Positions 20,643 through 32,339 of a stretch of DNA of 64,000 bases are shown here, piece after piece; positions within the stretch are counted from its first letter, which is position 1; each line of letters opens with the position of its first letter. The notes under the pieces are model-generated. The model ran no database searches, was not told where the DNA came from, and was given only the letters and a program-made list of their open reading frames with translations. The position numbers were made by a program, and so were the translations under genes. The stretch is from Litoditis marina (lineage: Eukaryota; Nematoda; Chromadorea; Rhabditida; Rhabditidae), in NCBI GenBank assembly GCA_964036275.1, contig OZ038440.1, positions 12,561,690 through 12,625,689 of the forward strand, written 5' to 3'.

Positions 20643-23600
20643 ATGTTTTTACTTCGTACTGTGGTTTTGAGTGAGTTTTTGTGCCTAACTCCATTTATTG
20701 AATCCATTTAAGGGAAAATTTTACTTTCGCCCCCCACCGTACAATCGCACCCCCCGTGATAGTTTGGCCCCCCACCCGCACTAGTTTCAACAGAAAATGG
20801 TGGGGGGGGGGGGTAAAAGGTAAATGTATGGTAGAGTGGGGGGGGGCTAAAGTTAAATGTCGACATTGTACAATCACCCCCCACTAACGTAAATTGGGGG
20901 GTGAAAGTAACATGCCTGGTAATCTTTAACAATCGCCCCCCACCCTTGTAATTCTTAGTTGAAACGGAGCCATGTTACTTTCACCCCCCATGGTGGGGGG
21001 TGAAAGTAACACAGGACCTATTTCGGTTGAAACGAAAAAAGTGGGGGGCGAAAGTAAAATAGTCCCTCCATTTCAAAGAATGTGCGATTCGTTCTACGGG
21101 CGAATGTGAGAATTCAGAGTGTAATACTAGCAAACTTCAAAACATAAAACTACCAATGTTCTAAAATTAGAATCTTTTGTGCAGGTTATTTCTTACTGGA
21201 AGTCCGTATGGATGATAGGCTGAAATGCAGAGTTGATGGTAGATCTTGCCCGAAGGGCACGACGTCGTGTTACATTCGATACAGTAACTTGAAAGGATGC
21301 AAAGCTGGGTGCTATTCTAAGGTGAATCTGGGCATAATTATTAGTTTTTTTTTTGAATATTGTTACAAAAGTTGGTTTCCAACTTAACTGCTAGTAGAAC
21401 TACTTGAAGCTGAAATCTCTACACATCAGTGTTTTGTGAAGCTTCACAACAATTGTTTTCAATTGTATGCTGACAAGCTGAGTTTGATCATATCGGAAAT
21501 CGATAGAATGGTTACGGTAGTTCAGTGAGCTCCTTGTTCCGACTAATGATTCAATATACCAAGTTTCAGGAATGCTTCACAATAACAAGTCAGAAGTGTC
21601 ACATGTTTATATAGTATATAGATACGAGTATGAAAATTGAGCCGTTGTAGGGTCTTCTTCACGTGGACTTGTTCACGTTGTATGCTACCCGACAGGTCAT
21701 ATGAAATCCATAACACATATTCCCAAATATCGTTGATTTCCTGATTCTAACTCTCATTCACCTACATGTTATACAGTATCCAGACGACTCCGCGTGTGGA
21801 TATTATAAACTTCATTTCGTTGCAGAAAATACGGACGCCGTGCTCTGAGAGATCGACACATGTACGCTGCTATTGTTTCGAAGATCACTGTAACACAAAC
21901 AGCGAGCAGGTGGGTTAGGTCAAGGATTTAAACCTGTTAAATGCACTCTCAAGGAATGTTGAATTTGCTCTTTGCTAGCCGTTCGCTCTACAGTGTGTGC
22001 TGCCCTATGCTGTGTATGTGTGTTTGCAAATTGATCCCGTTTCTTTTCTATAGAAATTCATAAATCGGCGTTTTCAATAGCAAACCATAAAACTGCTTTG
22101 TTTGCATAGAGGTTTGCATATAAACAATATGAAACGCAAACCTTGAATAGTTTACCCAACCGATCGTAAAAATGACCTACTTTGACTGAAAAATGAAGTT
22201 GACCGACTTTGAGATACACATATTCTCAAAAAATACTGTTACAGATGGAAAAATGGAGGAATCATACATGGACAAATCAGACATCGTGGAATAGTATCCA
22301 AACGTGTTTTGATAAGAAAGGTAAGTGCCCTATTCAACAAACTGTTTGAGATGGGAGTTTTAAGGTAGAGCAAGATATCACTTTCGTATAGGTAACCTTT
22401 CATCTAACTTAGTCACCCGTCACAACGCAAACTGTTCTAATTTGAGCTAAAATCTAAACGAATGACAGACAAATGAGTGACGAAATTCATGGTGTCATGT
22501 TTATTGTCAACTAGCGGTCCCTTTAGAATTGTGGAACCACTGTTCCCATTATTTTATTATCATTTAATTCAATTTCTTTTATTTAAAAAAAAAGTTTTTG
22601 AAAATCCAGCTATTTTCAGCCAAGTTATAGGTGTTTTAGTGCCGCACGTCATTATCGATTATTGAGGCAGCCGCTGCGCGGCTGTTAATAACTCGGGGCT
22701 GGGCAACCAGGTTTACTAGTGGGCATCGCTGCGCGGCAAGCTTGGGAGTGATGGAACGGGCATCGCTGCGCGGCAAGATTGGAAAAATGCCGCTGCGCGG
22801 CCAGAGAAAATTGCCACTGTCCCCAAGGTGAAGTAGGGAACGGGCATCGCTGCGCGGCAAGATTGGAAAAGGGCCGCTGCGCGGCCAGGGAAAATTGCCA
22901 CTGTCCCCGAAGTAAAGTAGGGAACGGGCATCGCTGCGCGGCAAGATTGGAAAAGGGCCGCTGCGCGGCCAGAGAAAATTGCCACTGTCCCCGAAGTAAA
23001 GTAGGGAACGGGCATCGCTGCGCGGCAAGATTGAAAAAGGGCCGCTGCGTGGCCATGGGTAATGTAAGGAATGGCATCACTGCGCGGCAAGATTGGTAAA
23101 ATGCCGCTGCGCGGCCAGGGAAAATTGCCACTGTCCCCGAGGTGAAGTACGGGATCGCTGCGCGGCAAGATGAAAAATGGCCGCTGCGCGGCCATGGGTA
23201 ATGTAAGGAATGGCATCGCTGCGCGGCAAGATTGGAAAAATGCCGCTGCGCGGCCAGGGAAAATTGCCACTGTCCCCGAGGTGAAGTAGGGAACGGGCAT
23301 CGCTGCGCGGCGAGATTGGAAAAGGGCCGCTGCGCGGCCAGGGAAAATTGTCACTGTCCCCGAAGTAAAATAGGGAACGGCATCGCTGCGCGGCAAGATT
23401 GGAAAAGGGCCGCTGCGCGGCCATGGGTAATGTAAGGAATGGCATCGCTGCGCGGCAAGATTGGAAAAATGCCGCTGCGCGGCCAGGGAAAATTGCCACT
23501 GTCCCCGAGGTGAAGTAGGGAACGGGCATCGCTGCGCGGCAAGATTGGAAAAGGGCCACTGCGCGGCCAGGGAAAATTGTCACTGTCCCCGAAGTAAAAT

Positions 23601-26600
23601 AGGGAACGGCATCGCTGCGCGGCAAGATTGGAAAAGGGCCGCTGCGCGGCCATGGGTAATGTAAGGAATGGCATCGCTGCGCGGCAAGATTGAAAAAATG
23701 CCGCTGCGCGGCCAGGGAAAATTGCCACTGTCCCCGAAGTAAAGTAGGGAACGGGCATCGCTGCGCGGCAAGATTGGAAAAGGGCCGCTGCGCGGCAAGA
23801 TTGGAAAAGGGCCGCTGCGCGGCCATGGGTAATGTATTTATTGGCCCAGGATTATGTATAGCCTAAGCCTTGTTATCTGGTAAGCATACAGTGAACGAGA
23901 CAGCCATTGAAGTGGAACAAGCTCTTCTAAGAGTAATGGTTAGCCTAAGCCTAAGCCTTGTTATCTGGTAAAAATACAGTGAACGAGCCAGCCACCAAAG
24001 TGGAACGAGCCGAACCACTGAAGTGAAGCGAGCTGTTCTAGGAATGATGGCTAGCCTAAGCCCTGCTTAGTAAAAATGTTGCAAACGAGTCATTAGCACA
24101 AGTGAAATGCGCTTTTCTAGGATTTTTGCAAGTCTGCGCCCGAAGAAACGCGTCGCTGCGCGCCGCGCAAGGATATATTATGAAAAGTCAAACATTTTCT
24201 GGTAGCCAGAGCTATGCACAACTTTTGTTGCAAAAATCAGAGAAATCCGTTGACAACCACCCTCACAAGGTGCATCTAAAGGCAGTCAAGTCAAAAAAAC
24301 CAACGAAAACCCCTTACCAGCTTTATTGAGGAGTGAGCGCTTATCTTTCCCATTTGACACGTGTAAACTCAATTTTTTGGCTGTCTGATTTCGATATTCG
24401 GATTCTACGTAGTCGATTACACTTATTTTTGATGTTTTGGGAAAAAAATATTTTTTTCCTATTTTCATCCCATTTCCCATACCACCATTGGAAAGTAAGA
24501 AAGTCGATATTTTCGACTTGTATATCTCGATCAATTTTCGTGATTTGGACTTAGTTTTCACAGAGTACACTAATAATATGCATGTCTCTGAGTGTTGCAA
24601 GTTTCAGATCTTTCTTCAGATCAATCCACATTTTGAGTTTCTCGGCTGAAATTGAGAAAAACGTGAAACACGTGCAAATTGTTCGATTGAACAACTATTC
24701 GTCTCAGAATTTGACGCTGATTTCGAAAAACCATATCTCGAATTCTGAAAATGATGTTCAGCTGGTCCGATAACTGACACCTTCTACTTTAGTGCCACCC
24801 TTTAAGCCAGCTAGCCACGTTTACGTGTAGTTGCAGCCACCCAGTAACATTCTAATGTTGATATTCAGATTCGCCATAGTTGAAAACCTTATTCTAGTAG
24901 TTTCCGCATGAAAACATTGTATTTCAATAGCTTTTCAAGTTTAGCCACCCCCAAAAATTACCAAAACCGTTGCTTAAAAACCTCAGTTTTTTGGCAGGTT
25001 TGAAGATATCATCACAAAACTTCCAGAATATGTTTATAGATACTTCAGATACTAGGTTACCAACTTTAAGCACCCTGCCATCTATTTGAACTAGTTTACT
25101 AATTGACCCCGGCTCAAAATTTCGTCTTTACTGAATTTGACCCCGCCAACTTGGGTTACCAACTTTTTGTGAAAAATTGGGTGGACAAAATTTTTCACAC
25201 AGTACACCATTAGAAAGCCCGTAAAGTTTTCTAGGGGGAGAAACAATTTCTAACAACACATCCCCACCCATAAACCCACACGGCCGTCCACCACCAAAGC
25301 AACTTCTATTTCGAGCTTCAAAAAATTGTCAGTTTTGGCCCACAAAAAAGAAACTCACGTGTTTCACGTGCTAGCACGTGACCTGAAATTGTTCTAGAAA
25401 TGTTCAGCGCATCGAGTTACCCTATAATCACTCCATTTTCATATCATTCGCTTCATCTACCCTTCAAACCTGAGCCAAACCTCCGAATTTGGCCGGAATT
25501 TGAATTTTCTTGAATTAAAAATTCGTGAACAACATTAGAATATTGTAAACTCTACTACGAAATTCACCTTTGTACATATAATCATCAAATAATAATGCAA
25601 AAAATGAGAAACTTTTGCAAACCAACTTTTAGACTACTGTCTCCGGGCGGGATCGAACCCGGGTCCTGAGACTGCGGTCTAACACGCAATCGCGGTGCTA
25701 TCCTGTTTCCGGCAGAGGAGTGCTGACTCGCTGGTATATGATCGGGCGCCGGCGGGTGGCGGAGCGCGTTCACCTCTTGCTAGCTGATTTTGGAAGATAT
25801 GAAAAAGTTTTTTTTGGAAAAATGATCTACTCTTCAAGCTCTACCTGCCCATATAGGTGATTAAGCTGCCAGATGGCTGGTTCGAGAAGTCAACGTCCGA
25901 AATTGACCTTCTGACGGTCCCTGTGAAGTTTTGCGTGAACCGATTGACAGGTTGGAGGTGTCAAACTGATTATGGGGTAGTTATCCACATTTAATCGGAG
26001 AACTGTGATCAAAGGTAAAGTCAAAACCTCACAGGTAGGTCAAAACCGTCCGAAATTGACCATTTTTAAAACGTTGCGAAAAAGTAGGTCAAAACATGAA
26101 ATGAAGAAATGTTATTACATTTTCAAGTAGCTGACAACATGTGACATCTAAAATTGTTTTACTCGATTTCACCCCACCAACACTCACCTCTTCTCCAGAG
26201 CTCCGAACTGCAACACTTTGAAAATGTGAAAAATCGACTATTTTCGGTCGTGAAAACGTGAAACTTATTTTTTCTTGCTAAAACCAAGATGAATGTCTTA
26301 GTTAGACTATTCACCATCATATATCCAAAATTTAGCCAAATCAGAGACAAAGAAGTTTTTTCACCACAGGGGGGACCCTTATGTGAAACACGTTTTTGGC
26401 CAAAAAACTGTTTTTGTTGCGTTACAAAAAAATTTATCAATGAAATTTTTTGAAACAAACAATTGCTTAAACCGTTTCGAATTGCGCATCTTTCTCCGTC
26501 AAGTAGAATCAAATTTGACCCACCGCCGACCTGTGGTAGGTCAAAACACGTTTGACCTCCAAAAAATCGATAAAATCACAAATTCCACAATTTTTCAATG

Positions 26601-29600
26601 CCAATCATATTTTCTCATCAATTCCTAAGTTATATTCAAAATTGAGCCAATTCCGTTCAGCCATCTCTTCAAAACGGAAAAGTGCACGAAACTAAAAAGT
26701 ACAACCACGATCGGCGGAATCGGTCCGGTCGTGCGCAACCGGCACCATTCGACTCAGAATTCCAAGGCGCACAATAATTTTTTAATTTTTCGTACTTCGC
26801 CGATTCAATTCTCAACGCGAACCGAGAAAATCCAGAAAAACATGTTTTTGATTATTTTTTGCACTTTTCGACGCGTCGCGCCGCGCTTCGTGTGCTAATT
26901 TCCGTCTACTTTCTTGCATGTCCCGATTGGGCTCGGGAAGGGGGTCATTTTATATAATTATATCCAACTTGTATCTCAAACGCGCCAACAGCCAGCCGGC
27001 GTCGAAAAAAATCCACTCAAAAAAATCGAGCGCGTGCACCTACTCACACGTGAATAACGTGACACGTGTGACACGTGAGAAAAATATTCCTACGTAGATC
27101 GATAGTACAAGTCTTTTACAAACTTTCTATCAAAAAAGTAAAAAATTTCATCGACGGGTTCGCTCGCTACGCTCGCTCAAAAAAAAGGTACCCCAAAAAT
27201 CGTACGAAGAACCCTTACAGTCTTTAACAAAAAAGAGATCTTTAACAAAAAAGAGATGTGACGGTTTTTGTCATCTTAGAAATACACAGCCACATAATTT
27301 TCATCATGATGCGGTACGACATATCAGTCAGGGGTGAACTGTGATATCTTGTGACGTATGAAACACTTGAAAGTGGGTTTGATGTTGTTAAAACTGTTGG
27401 TTTAGTCAATTCAACTATTTTTCTGATTTTGCTTTCTATTTCAGCGAGAGAGTGGAAGGAATATCAAGTGAACAAGACACATACGGTCGTCCAATCATCA
27501 ACTACAGTGACACAAGAAGATGGAACTACAAATATGACAAAAACTACCCCCTCATCTCCAACTACCACTACAGTTCCGAATGCGACATCAGCTTCACTCC
27601 TAAGCATCACTACACCTGAAGATGCAACCTCAGTTCAAATCGCGGATACAACTACACTCCAAACTACAACTACATCCCTATCTCCAAATCCAACTACATT
27701 CCAAACTACAACCACACCCCTGTCTACGGATTCAACTACGTTCCCAACTACAACTACGCTGAATACGGATTCAACTACACCCCTATCTACGGCTAACACT
27801 ACACTTCAATCTACAATTACAACTTTAGATCAAACTACAATCAACACTACACTTCAAGCTACTGCCAATACTACCGTTCAAACCACAACTATGAGTGATT
27901 TCGGCGAAACCATCTTTGTACCTCAAGCCGAAATTACAACCACTCTCCCGACTACTACGTCAACAATATCAACAACAACAACAATAATAACTACCACCAC
28001 CAGCGGAACTACCCCTCTAACTACGACTACGACCTCCACCTCTCCGGTGACAACCCAGGAAACAACTATCCTACCAACAACAACTTCCATCCCAACTAAT
28101 ACGGTAACTTCAATTTCTCTTTACTTTTTTACTGATTGTCATGAACTCAGTTTCATAGAGGGATAATGGAACTTGATATGAATTAGGTTCATGAATTACT
28201 GCAGCACTGAATAACGATGTGGAATTTTAACTGACTTCTTCGACTTGGACAACTATAAATATGGCTGACTTATCAGATTTTCGCAGGGTTTCACAGAAAT
28301 GTAGATACGAAAAAAAGTTATTATTCTTCTGACGAATATGGAAATGAGCTCATGTTTTTTGCTAGTTGAAAGTTGTGAAAGTGTGGATGAATTTGAATGT
28401 GTAATCATCAGTAATGTCTGTAAACTTTGAATTTTCCAGAAACGGCCCTTGCGGCAATTGGTTGACAAAACTCCACAACAGAAAAACTTCAATGTCAGTT
28501 GTTATGTTAACACAGTTTATAACGCTGGTATTGAAATCTGAAACTTACGCATATACGTTTTGATAGCTCCAGCCAGCGCAGTACTTAGTATTGAGAGGTC
28601 TGTAAAACTGTAAATACAATGTTGTGGTTTTTGAGGTCCATTTTTCACTATCAACACCACGGCGCTCACCGCTCAGTGGTCTTGTTTAGGATTAACACTG
28701 AATAACAAATGACTCTTCTTACTGAGACCGTTTTGTATAAATCTCACACCTGGGAAGATTTCGACAACAGCTCACTTTTTATTGCTAGATAAAGTATTTT
28801 ATTAATCAAGCTTCTTTAAATCAACTATTACACAGTTTTCTAATCAAATTTTTTCCTCTCTAGGATACGTCGCTTTTGAAACTGCAAGATCGTGCGAAGG
28901 AGTTGAAAAAGAAGCGAGAAAAGTGTGTTTGTAAGAAGTTTCATGTACCTATTATATGATTGAAAAACTGCTCAGTTGTTAGAGTAACCTACCAAAACAT
29001 ACGAAATTTGAACTGTCTTACGGAGAGAAAACCTAGGAGATCCTTTGAGGAAATGTTCTCCTATGATAATATTTGATGAACTGCTCCCGCTCCCGAGCCA
29101 GGTCGGGAGAATGCTATAACTGAGATTCAGAATAATCATGTACAAAAGTCTCTTTTTTTGCAGCGATTCGATTTGTCATGTCCGATTCTAGGTCGTTGTG
29201 AACAACTTATCCCATACACCGTACTTTTTCCAGCACCAGCAAAGGCGTAGGGTTCAAATGGTGGTACTTGTTCATCATCGTGGCGTTTTTGGCTGCGTTC
29301 GGCTTGTTTGGTCTTGTAGCTTGGTCTGCGGCCACCAGAAAAAAGAGATGTGAGTTGTACTGTTGAGTGTGAAAGTTGAAAAGTATAGTTTTCTCTCTGG
29401 GTTCCCACCTATCAACATATTCCCATGTGTTTCTCGAAGTTTTGTTTTTCGGAATTCGCGCGAAGCGTGGATTGGTTTTTGATTTTCACATTGCGGACTT
29501 CCGAAAGGGGTTTTATGCCATTTTCTCAACAACAACAAACATTATTGTTATATTTATTTAAAACAAAAATATACTTAAAGAGTCTTCTCGTCCTGTTTTT

Positions 29601-31592
29601 CAAGTTCTCAGAGGAGTTCAACTGATGACCCAACTCTCTGAGAACAACACCAAAATCGTCTTGAATTAGAGTCGAAACGATTTTGAGTGGCACCTTTCAC
29701 TGAGCACATATTTCCATGATAACATCCAACAAAAAAACACTCCAAAACGGGTTTTTGAGATTTTATTGTTTTAGGTGCAGAATACTGGAAGAAGAAAGAA
29801 GCGGAAGAAGTGGCAGATAAAAAGAAACCGTCGGCGGGCAATAACACACCGAAAAAAGCGTCGAAGGATACTGTGATGGAAGTGATTTCTGCGAGAAATA
29901 TTCAGAGAAAGGGACCTCTTCATCTGCAGAAAAAGTTCATCGGAAATACGGTGGGTTGTGCAATGACATTGGATTGTTTCAATGATAAACATAACACTAT
30001 GAAGTTCTATTCGTATAAATAAATGAAACATTCGGTAATTCTGACCCTATAATACTTGAAAAACAATTCCAAAACGGATCGTATGTTGAAATTGAAACCT
30101 ATTTACAAGGGAGCGCAGATTATACCACAAACTACCGAGAAGTTTGGGACAAGTAGGAGTTTTGTTTGCATTTTACTTCAGGTTTGTAACAGAGTCAACT
30201 GGGAAAATCAATCATAAATGTCACAATTTTCAGAAGCACACGAGGGACGACCAGAAATCAGAAAGTATTCGTGAGAAGGTGGAGTTCGTCCCAACTCTGA
30301 ATGCAGAAGTAGAAATCGGCTCCGACATTGAGATTATTGACGTGAGATTCCCTTTGTATACTGTTAGTCAATTGCACAGTCACGTGAAACATGTTAAACA
30401 CAGCATAACTAAGAAACGTGCAACGAAAAAGTGCACGATTGCTCATTAGAATGATGACTTCACGTGACCATTCAATTGACTTCTAGTATACTTTGGTGTT
30501 TTACAGAATTGTACAGATTACTGCTAAAGAAGGGTAGTATGTAGACTGTTACCGATGCTGTGTTTACGATCAGATTTCTATGGTTGGGTTATTGGTTGGT
30601 TTTCAAATCGTTGCCTACCTACAAATTTCACCCCATTGTCAAACAGTCGATCAGCAATAGTTTTCACTCAAAATACGTTTTTTGGTGCGTAAACGTTTCT
30701 CTGTTTGAAGTGCGTAGTACGTATAGTGAATTAGAACCGCCTTTTGAGTCCGAATATCCGAAAAATTCCCTTAATTGAGAAACTAGTTTTTTGTTTTTCA
30801 AATATTCCATGCGTTTCTTTATTGCAATTTTTTTTCTTTAAGTGAAATTTTAAATTTTGCATAGAACTACAAGCAAAAACAATGTTCTGATTTCAAACAC
30901 TTTGTCAGGGAATGGAATTGACAACCTATGAAGAGAGTACAATTTGCAGTCGAAGTGACAACTTCAACACTGTCAGGGTAAGCAACAATTCTAGACTCCC
31001 TTTTTATAGGTTTCACTCAGGGAAGAGCGAGTGAACATACATCTAAATGTGTTTGTAGTTTGATCCCGTCTATGTTTAGTCGTGATTAGAAAACTATGTG
31101 ATGCCGCGTTGATCAAACTACAATTCAGGTTGGGGAAAATTGTACAATTGCCCCCCTCCTCACCTTAAGTCCCCCCGTAGTACTATCACCCCCCTCCCAA
31201 CACGATTCCCTATAGAGAGGGGGGGGGGGGGGGGGGGTGATTGTAAATGGGGGGTGACTGTAAATGGGGGGTAATTGTACAATGTCGACGTTTAACAATC
31301 ACCTCCCACAATACAAAATGGGGGGTAATAGTACAACCCCGATCCCGTTTAACAATCGCCCCCCCCCCCCACTCAATCCAAACCTGCAGTAAAACAAGAC
31401 GTTGTACAATCATCCCCCTATGGGGGTGGGGGGTGATTGTACTACGGGTCGGATTCCAACCTATTTCGGCTCAAGGGGGGGGGGGGACGATAGTACAATA
31501 AATCCGTGTCTTTATGATGAACATGAGCGATTGTTTCTGGTATCAGTGTATTGTCGGAATCATAGAAAATGTTTCAGAAATCCGTCGAGTGA
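20643..31592 (+). CDS. P3: ET-module-like, Thr-rich-stalk membrane protein
   Basis: Exons: 20643-20670, 21185-21321, 21826-21909, 22245-22320, 27445-28103, 28440-28493, 28864-28922, 29234-29349 (or from 29240), 29775-29950, 30234-30341, 30909-30977, 31578-31592. About 526 residues. The signal peptide (MFLLRTVVLSYFLLEV) spans exons 1-2. Ten cysteines follow (LKC...CYCFEDHC...TC). The 220-residue stalk is Thr/Ser/Pro-rich, a mucin-like O-glycosylation target. The span is FKWWYLFIIVAFLAAFG, then AATRKKRC. The tail has QRKGPLHLQKKFIGNT, KSESIREKVEFV, IGSDIEIID and SRSDNFNTVR. The predicted C-terminus is KSVE. Compared with P1 and P4 the last exon carries a small insertion that shifts it out of the SSETLK frame. 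The 29234/29240 acceptors are tandem and both keep frame. Function unknown. Confidence 0.85.
20726..21056. repeat. G/C-run repeat with perfect hairpin in P3 intron 1
   Basis: Runs of 6-11 C or G alternate with GAAAGTAA- or TGTACAAT-like text. A perfect inverted repeat (17-base arms, 3-base loop) sits at 20974-21010 (GTTACTTTCACCCCCCA and its complement). Confidence 0.8.
22671..23836. repeat. 84-bp GC-rich minisatellite
   Basis: The unit repeats every 84 bases (GGGCATCGCTGCGCGG at 22758, 22842, 22926 and 23010). It later alternates with a shorter variant containing CCATGGGTAATGTAAGGAAT. Each unit carries two palindromic CGCTGCGCGG-type cores. Because 84 is divisible by three, long spurious ORFs appear on both strands. 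Confidence 0.95.
25638..25714 (-). other. tRNA-like Pol III fragment
   Basis: The minus strand carries GATAGCACCGCGATTG and a box B GGGTTCGATCCCG. The T-stem pairs poorly and no good anticodon stem forms. It is probably a tRNA-derived relic in the P3 intron. Confidence 0.4.
30357..30490 (+). repeat. MITE family M1, copy in P3
   Basis: TATACTGTTAGTCAATTGCA at the left end and TTCTAGTATA at the right end, with internal CACGTGAA motifs. It lies directly after the SESIREK exon of P3. Confidence 0.85.
31148..31490. repeat. G/C-run repeat in the last P3 intron
   Basis: Alternating runs of up to 18 G or 12 C with TGATTGTA and TTGTACAAT text, forming several potential hairpins. Related in style to 20726-21056 and 15012-15305. 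Confidence 0.75.
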
Positions 31593-32339
31593 AACATTGA
31601 AACGACAGAGGATGGCCGCATTCATATTGGAATTGCACAATTTTCGAAATCTTCATCTCCCTTACTTCATTTTCTGACAAATTGTGAACCAACTTTATTT
31701 GAACATTCCTCTCTCATGTTCATTATGATTTATCTATACAAATTAAATCGTTAATGTGGTGTTTCATCCTCTTGAGTATGTTCACGAAGACAACTATGAG
31801 TGAATACGAATCATTCAAAACTGCTCCAGAATGTCAAACTAACATTTGTCTGTCTTTTTGTTCGCTTTGCACCGCAATGTCCGCTCTCTGGAAATCGAAA
31901 AAATCGAAGTCTGAGTTATAACCGCGGGAAGTCTTCAGTTGTTATTTGTTATTCCACACTTTAACAGGAGCCACATTTACGGTGTCCAAGATCTAAAAAG
32001 CCATTGCAATCATATAGACCATCTGAATTGCTCAAAATCTACATGTCATCTGAGAAAAATGAATGGAACTCTTCCTTATCCGAAATTTCCAGTCAAATTT
32101 GTCGAACGCTCCATCAAACGCGGTAACAGATCAACCCTAACAGACCAACTCTACCAACATGAATGCACGTTTTTGGGACTTTTCTCAACAAGAAACGATT
32201 CCGCTATCCCAATAAAACGAGTTAGAATTGCACGAAACTTTTGAACACGTGATAAACCCGTCATTTTTCGTGCAAAATGCATCATTCTCGCTCCTTCTTC
32301 CACCTAAATCGGTTATCTTCTCTTCTCTTCTCTGCAACT
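31593..32339 (+). other. P3-P4 intergenic region
   Basis: No gene recognised. An AATAAA at 32211-32216 is the clearest poly(A)-like signal but lies 600 bases past the P3 stop. The last 100 bases are the presumed P4 promoter and contain TCTTCTCTTCTC pyrimidine text. Confidence 0.4.

Larger units (their letters stand above)
22321..27444. other. P3 intron 4, 5.1 kb, no gene seen
   Basis: Between the last Cys exon and the stalk exon. It holds the 84-bp minisatellite (22671-23836), AGCCTAAGCCTT-type short repeats (23850-24060), a tRNA-like fragment (25638-25714, - strand) and scattered GGTCAAAAC motifs (about 25900-26550). CACGTG-rich text lies near 25360 and 27040. No coding exon was supported on either strand. 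Confidence 0.7.

Noticed and set aside
22758..23100. CRISPR-like regular repeats
   Set aside because: Units are directly tandem with no unique spacers and the genome is eukaryotic.
22636..23826. Several overlapping ORFs of 106-249 residues on both strands, rich in PRSDA or CAARE repeats
   Set aside because: They are translations of the 84-bp minisatellite, whose period is a multiple of three; no start context or domain supports them.
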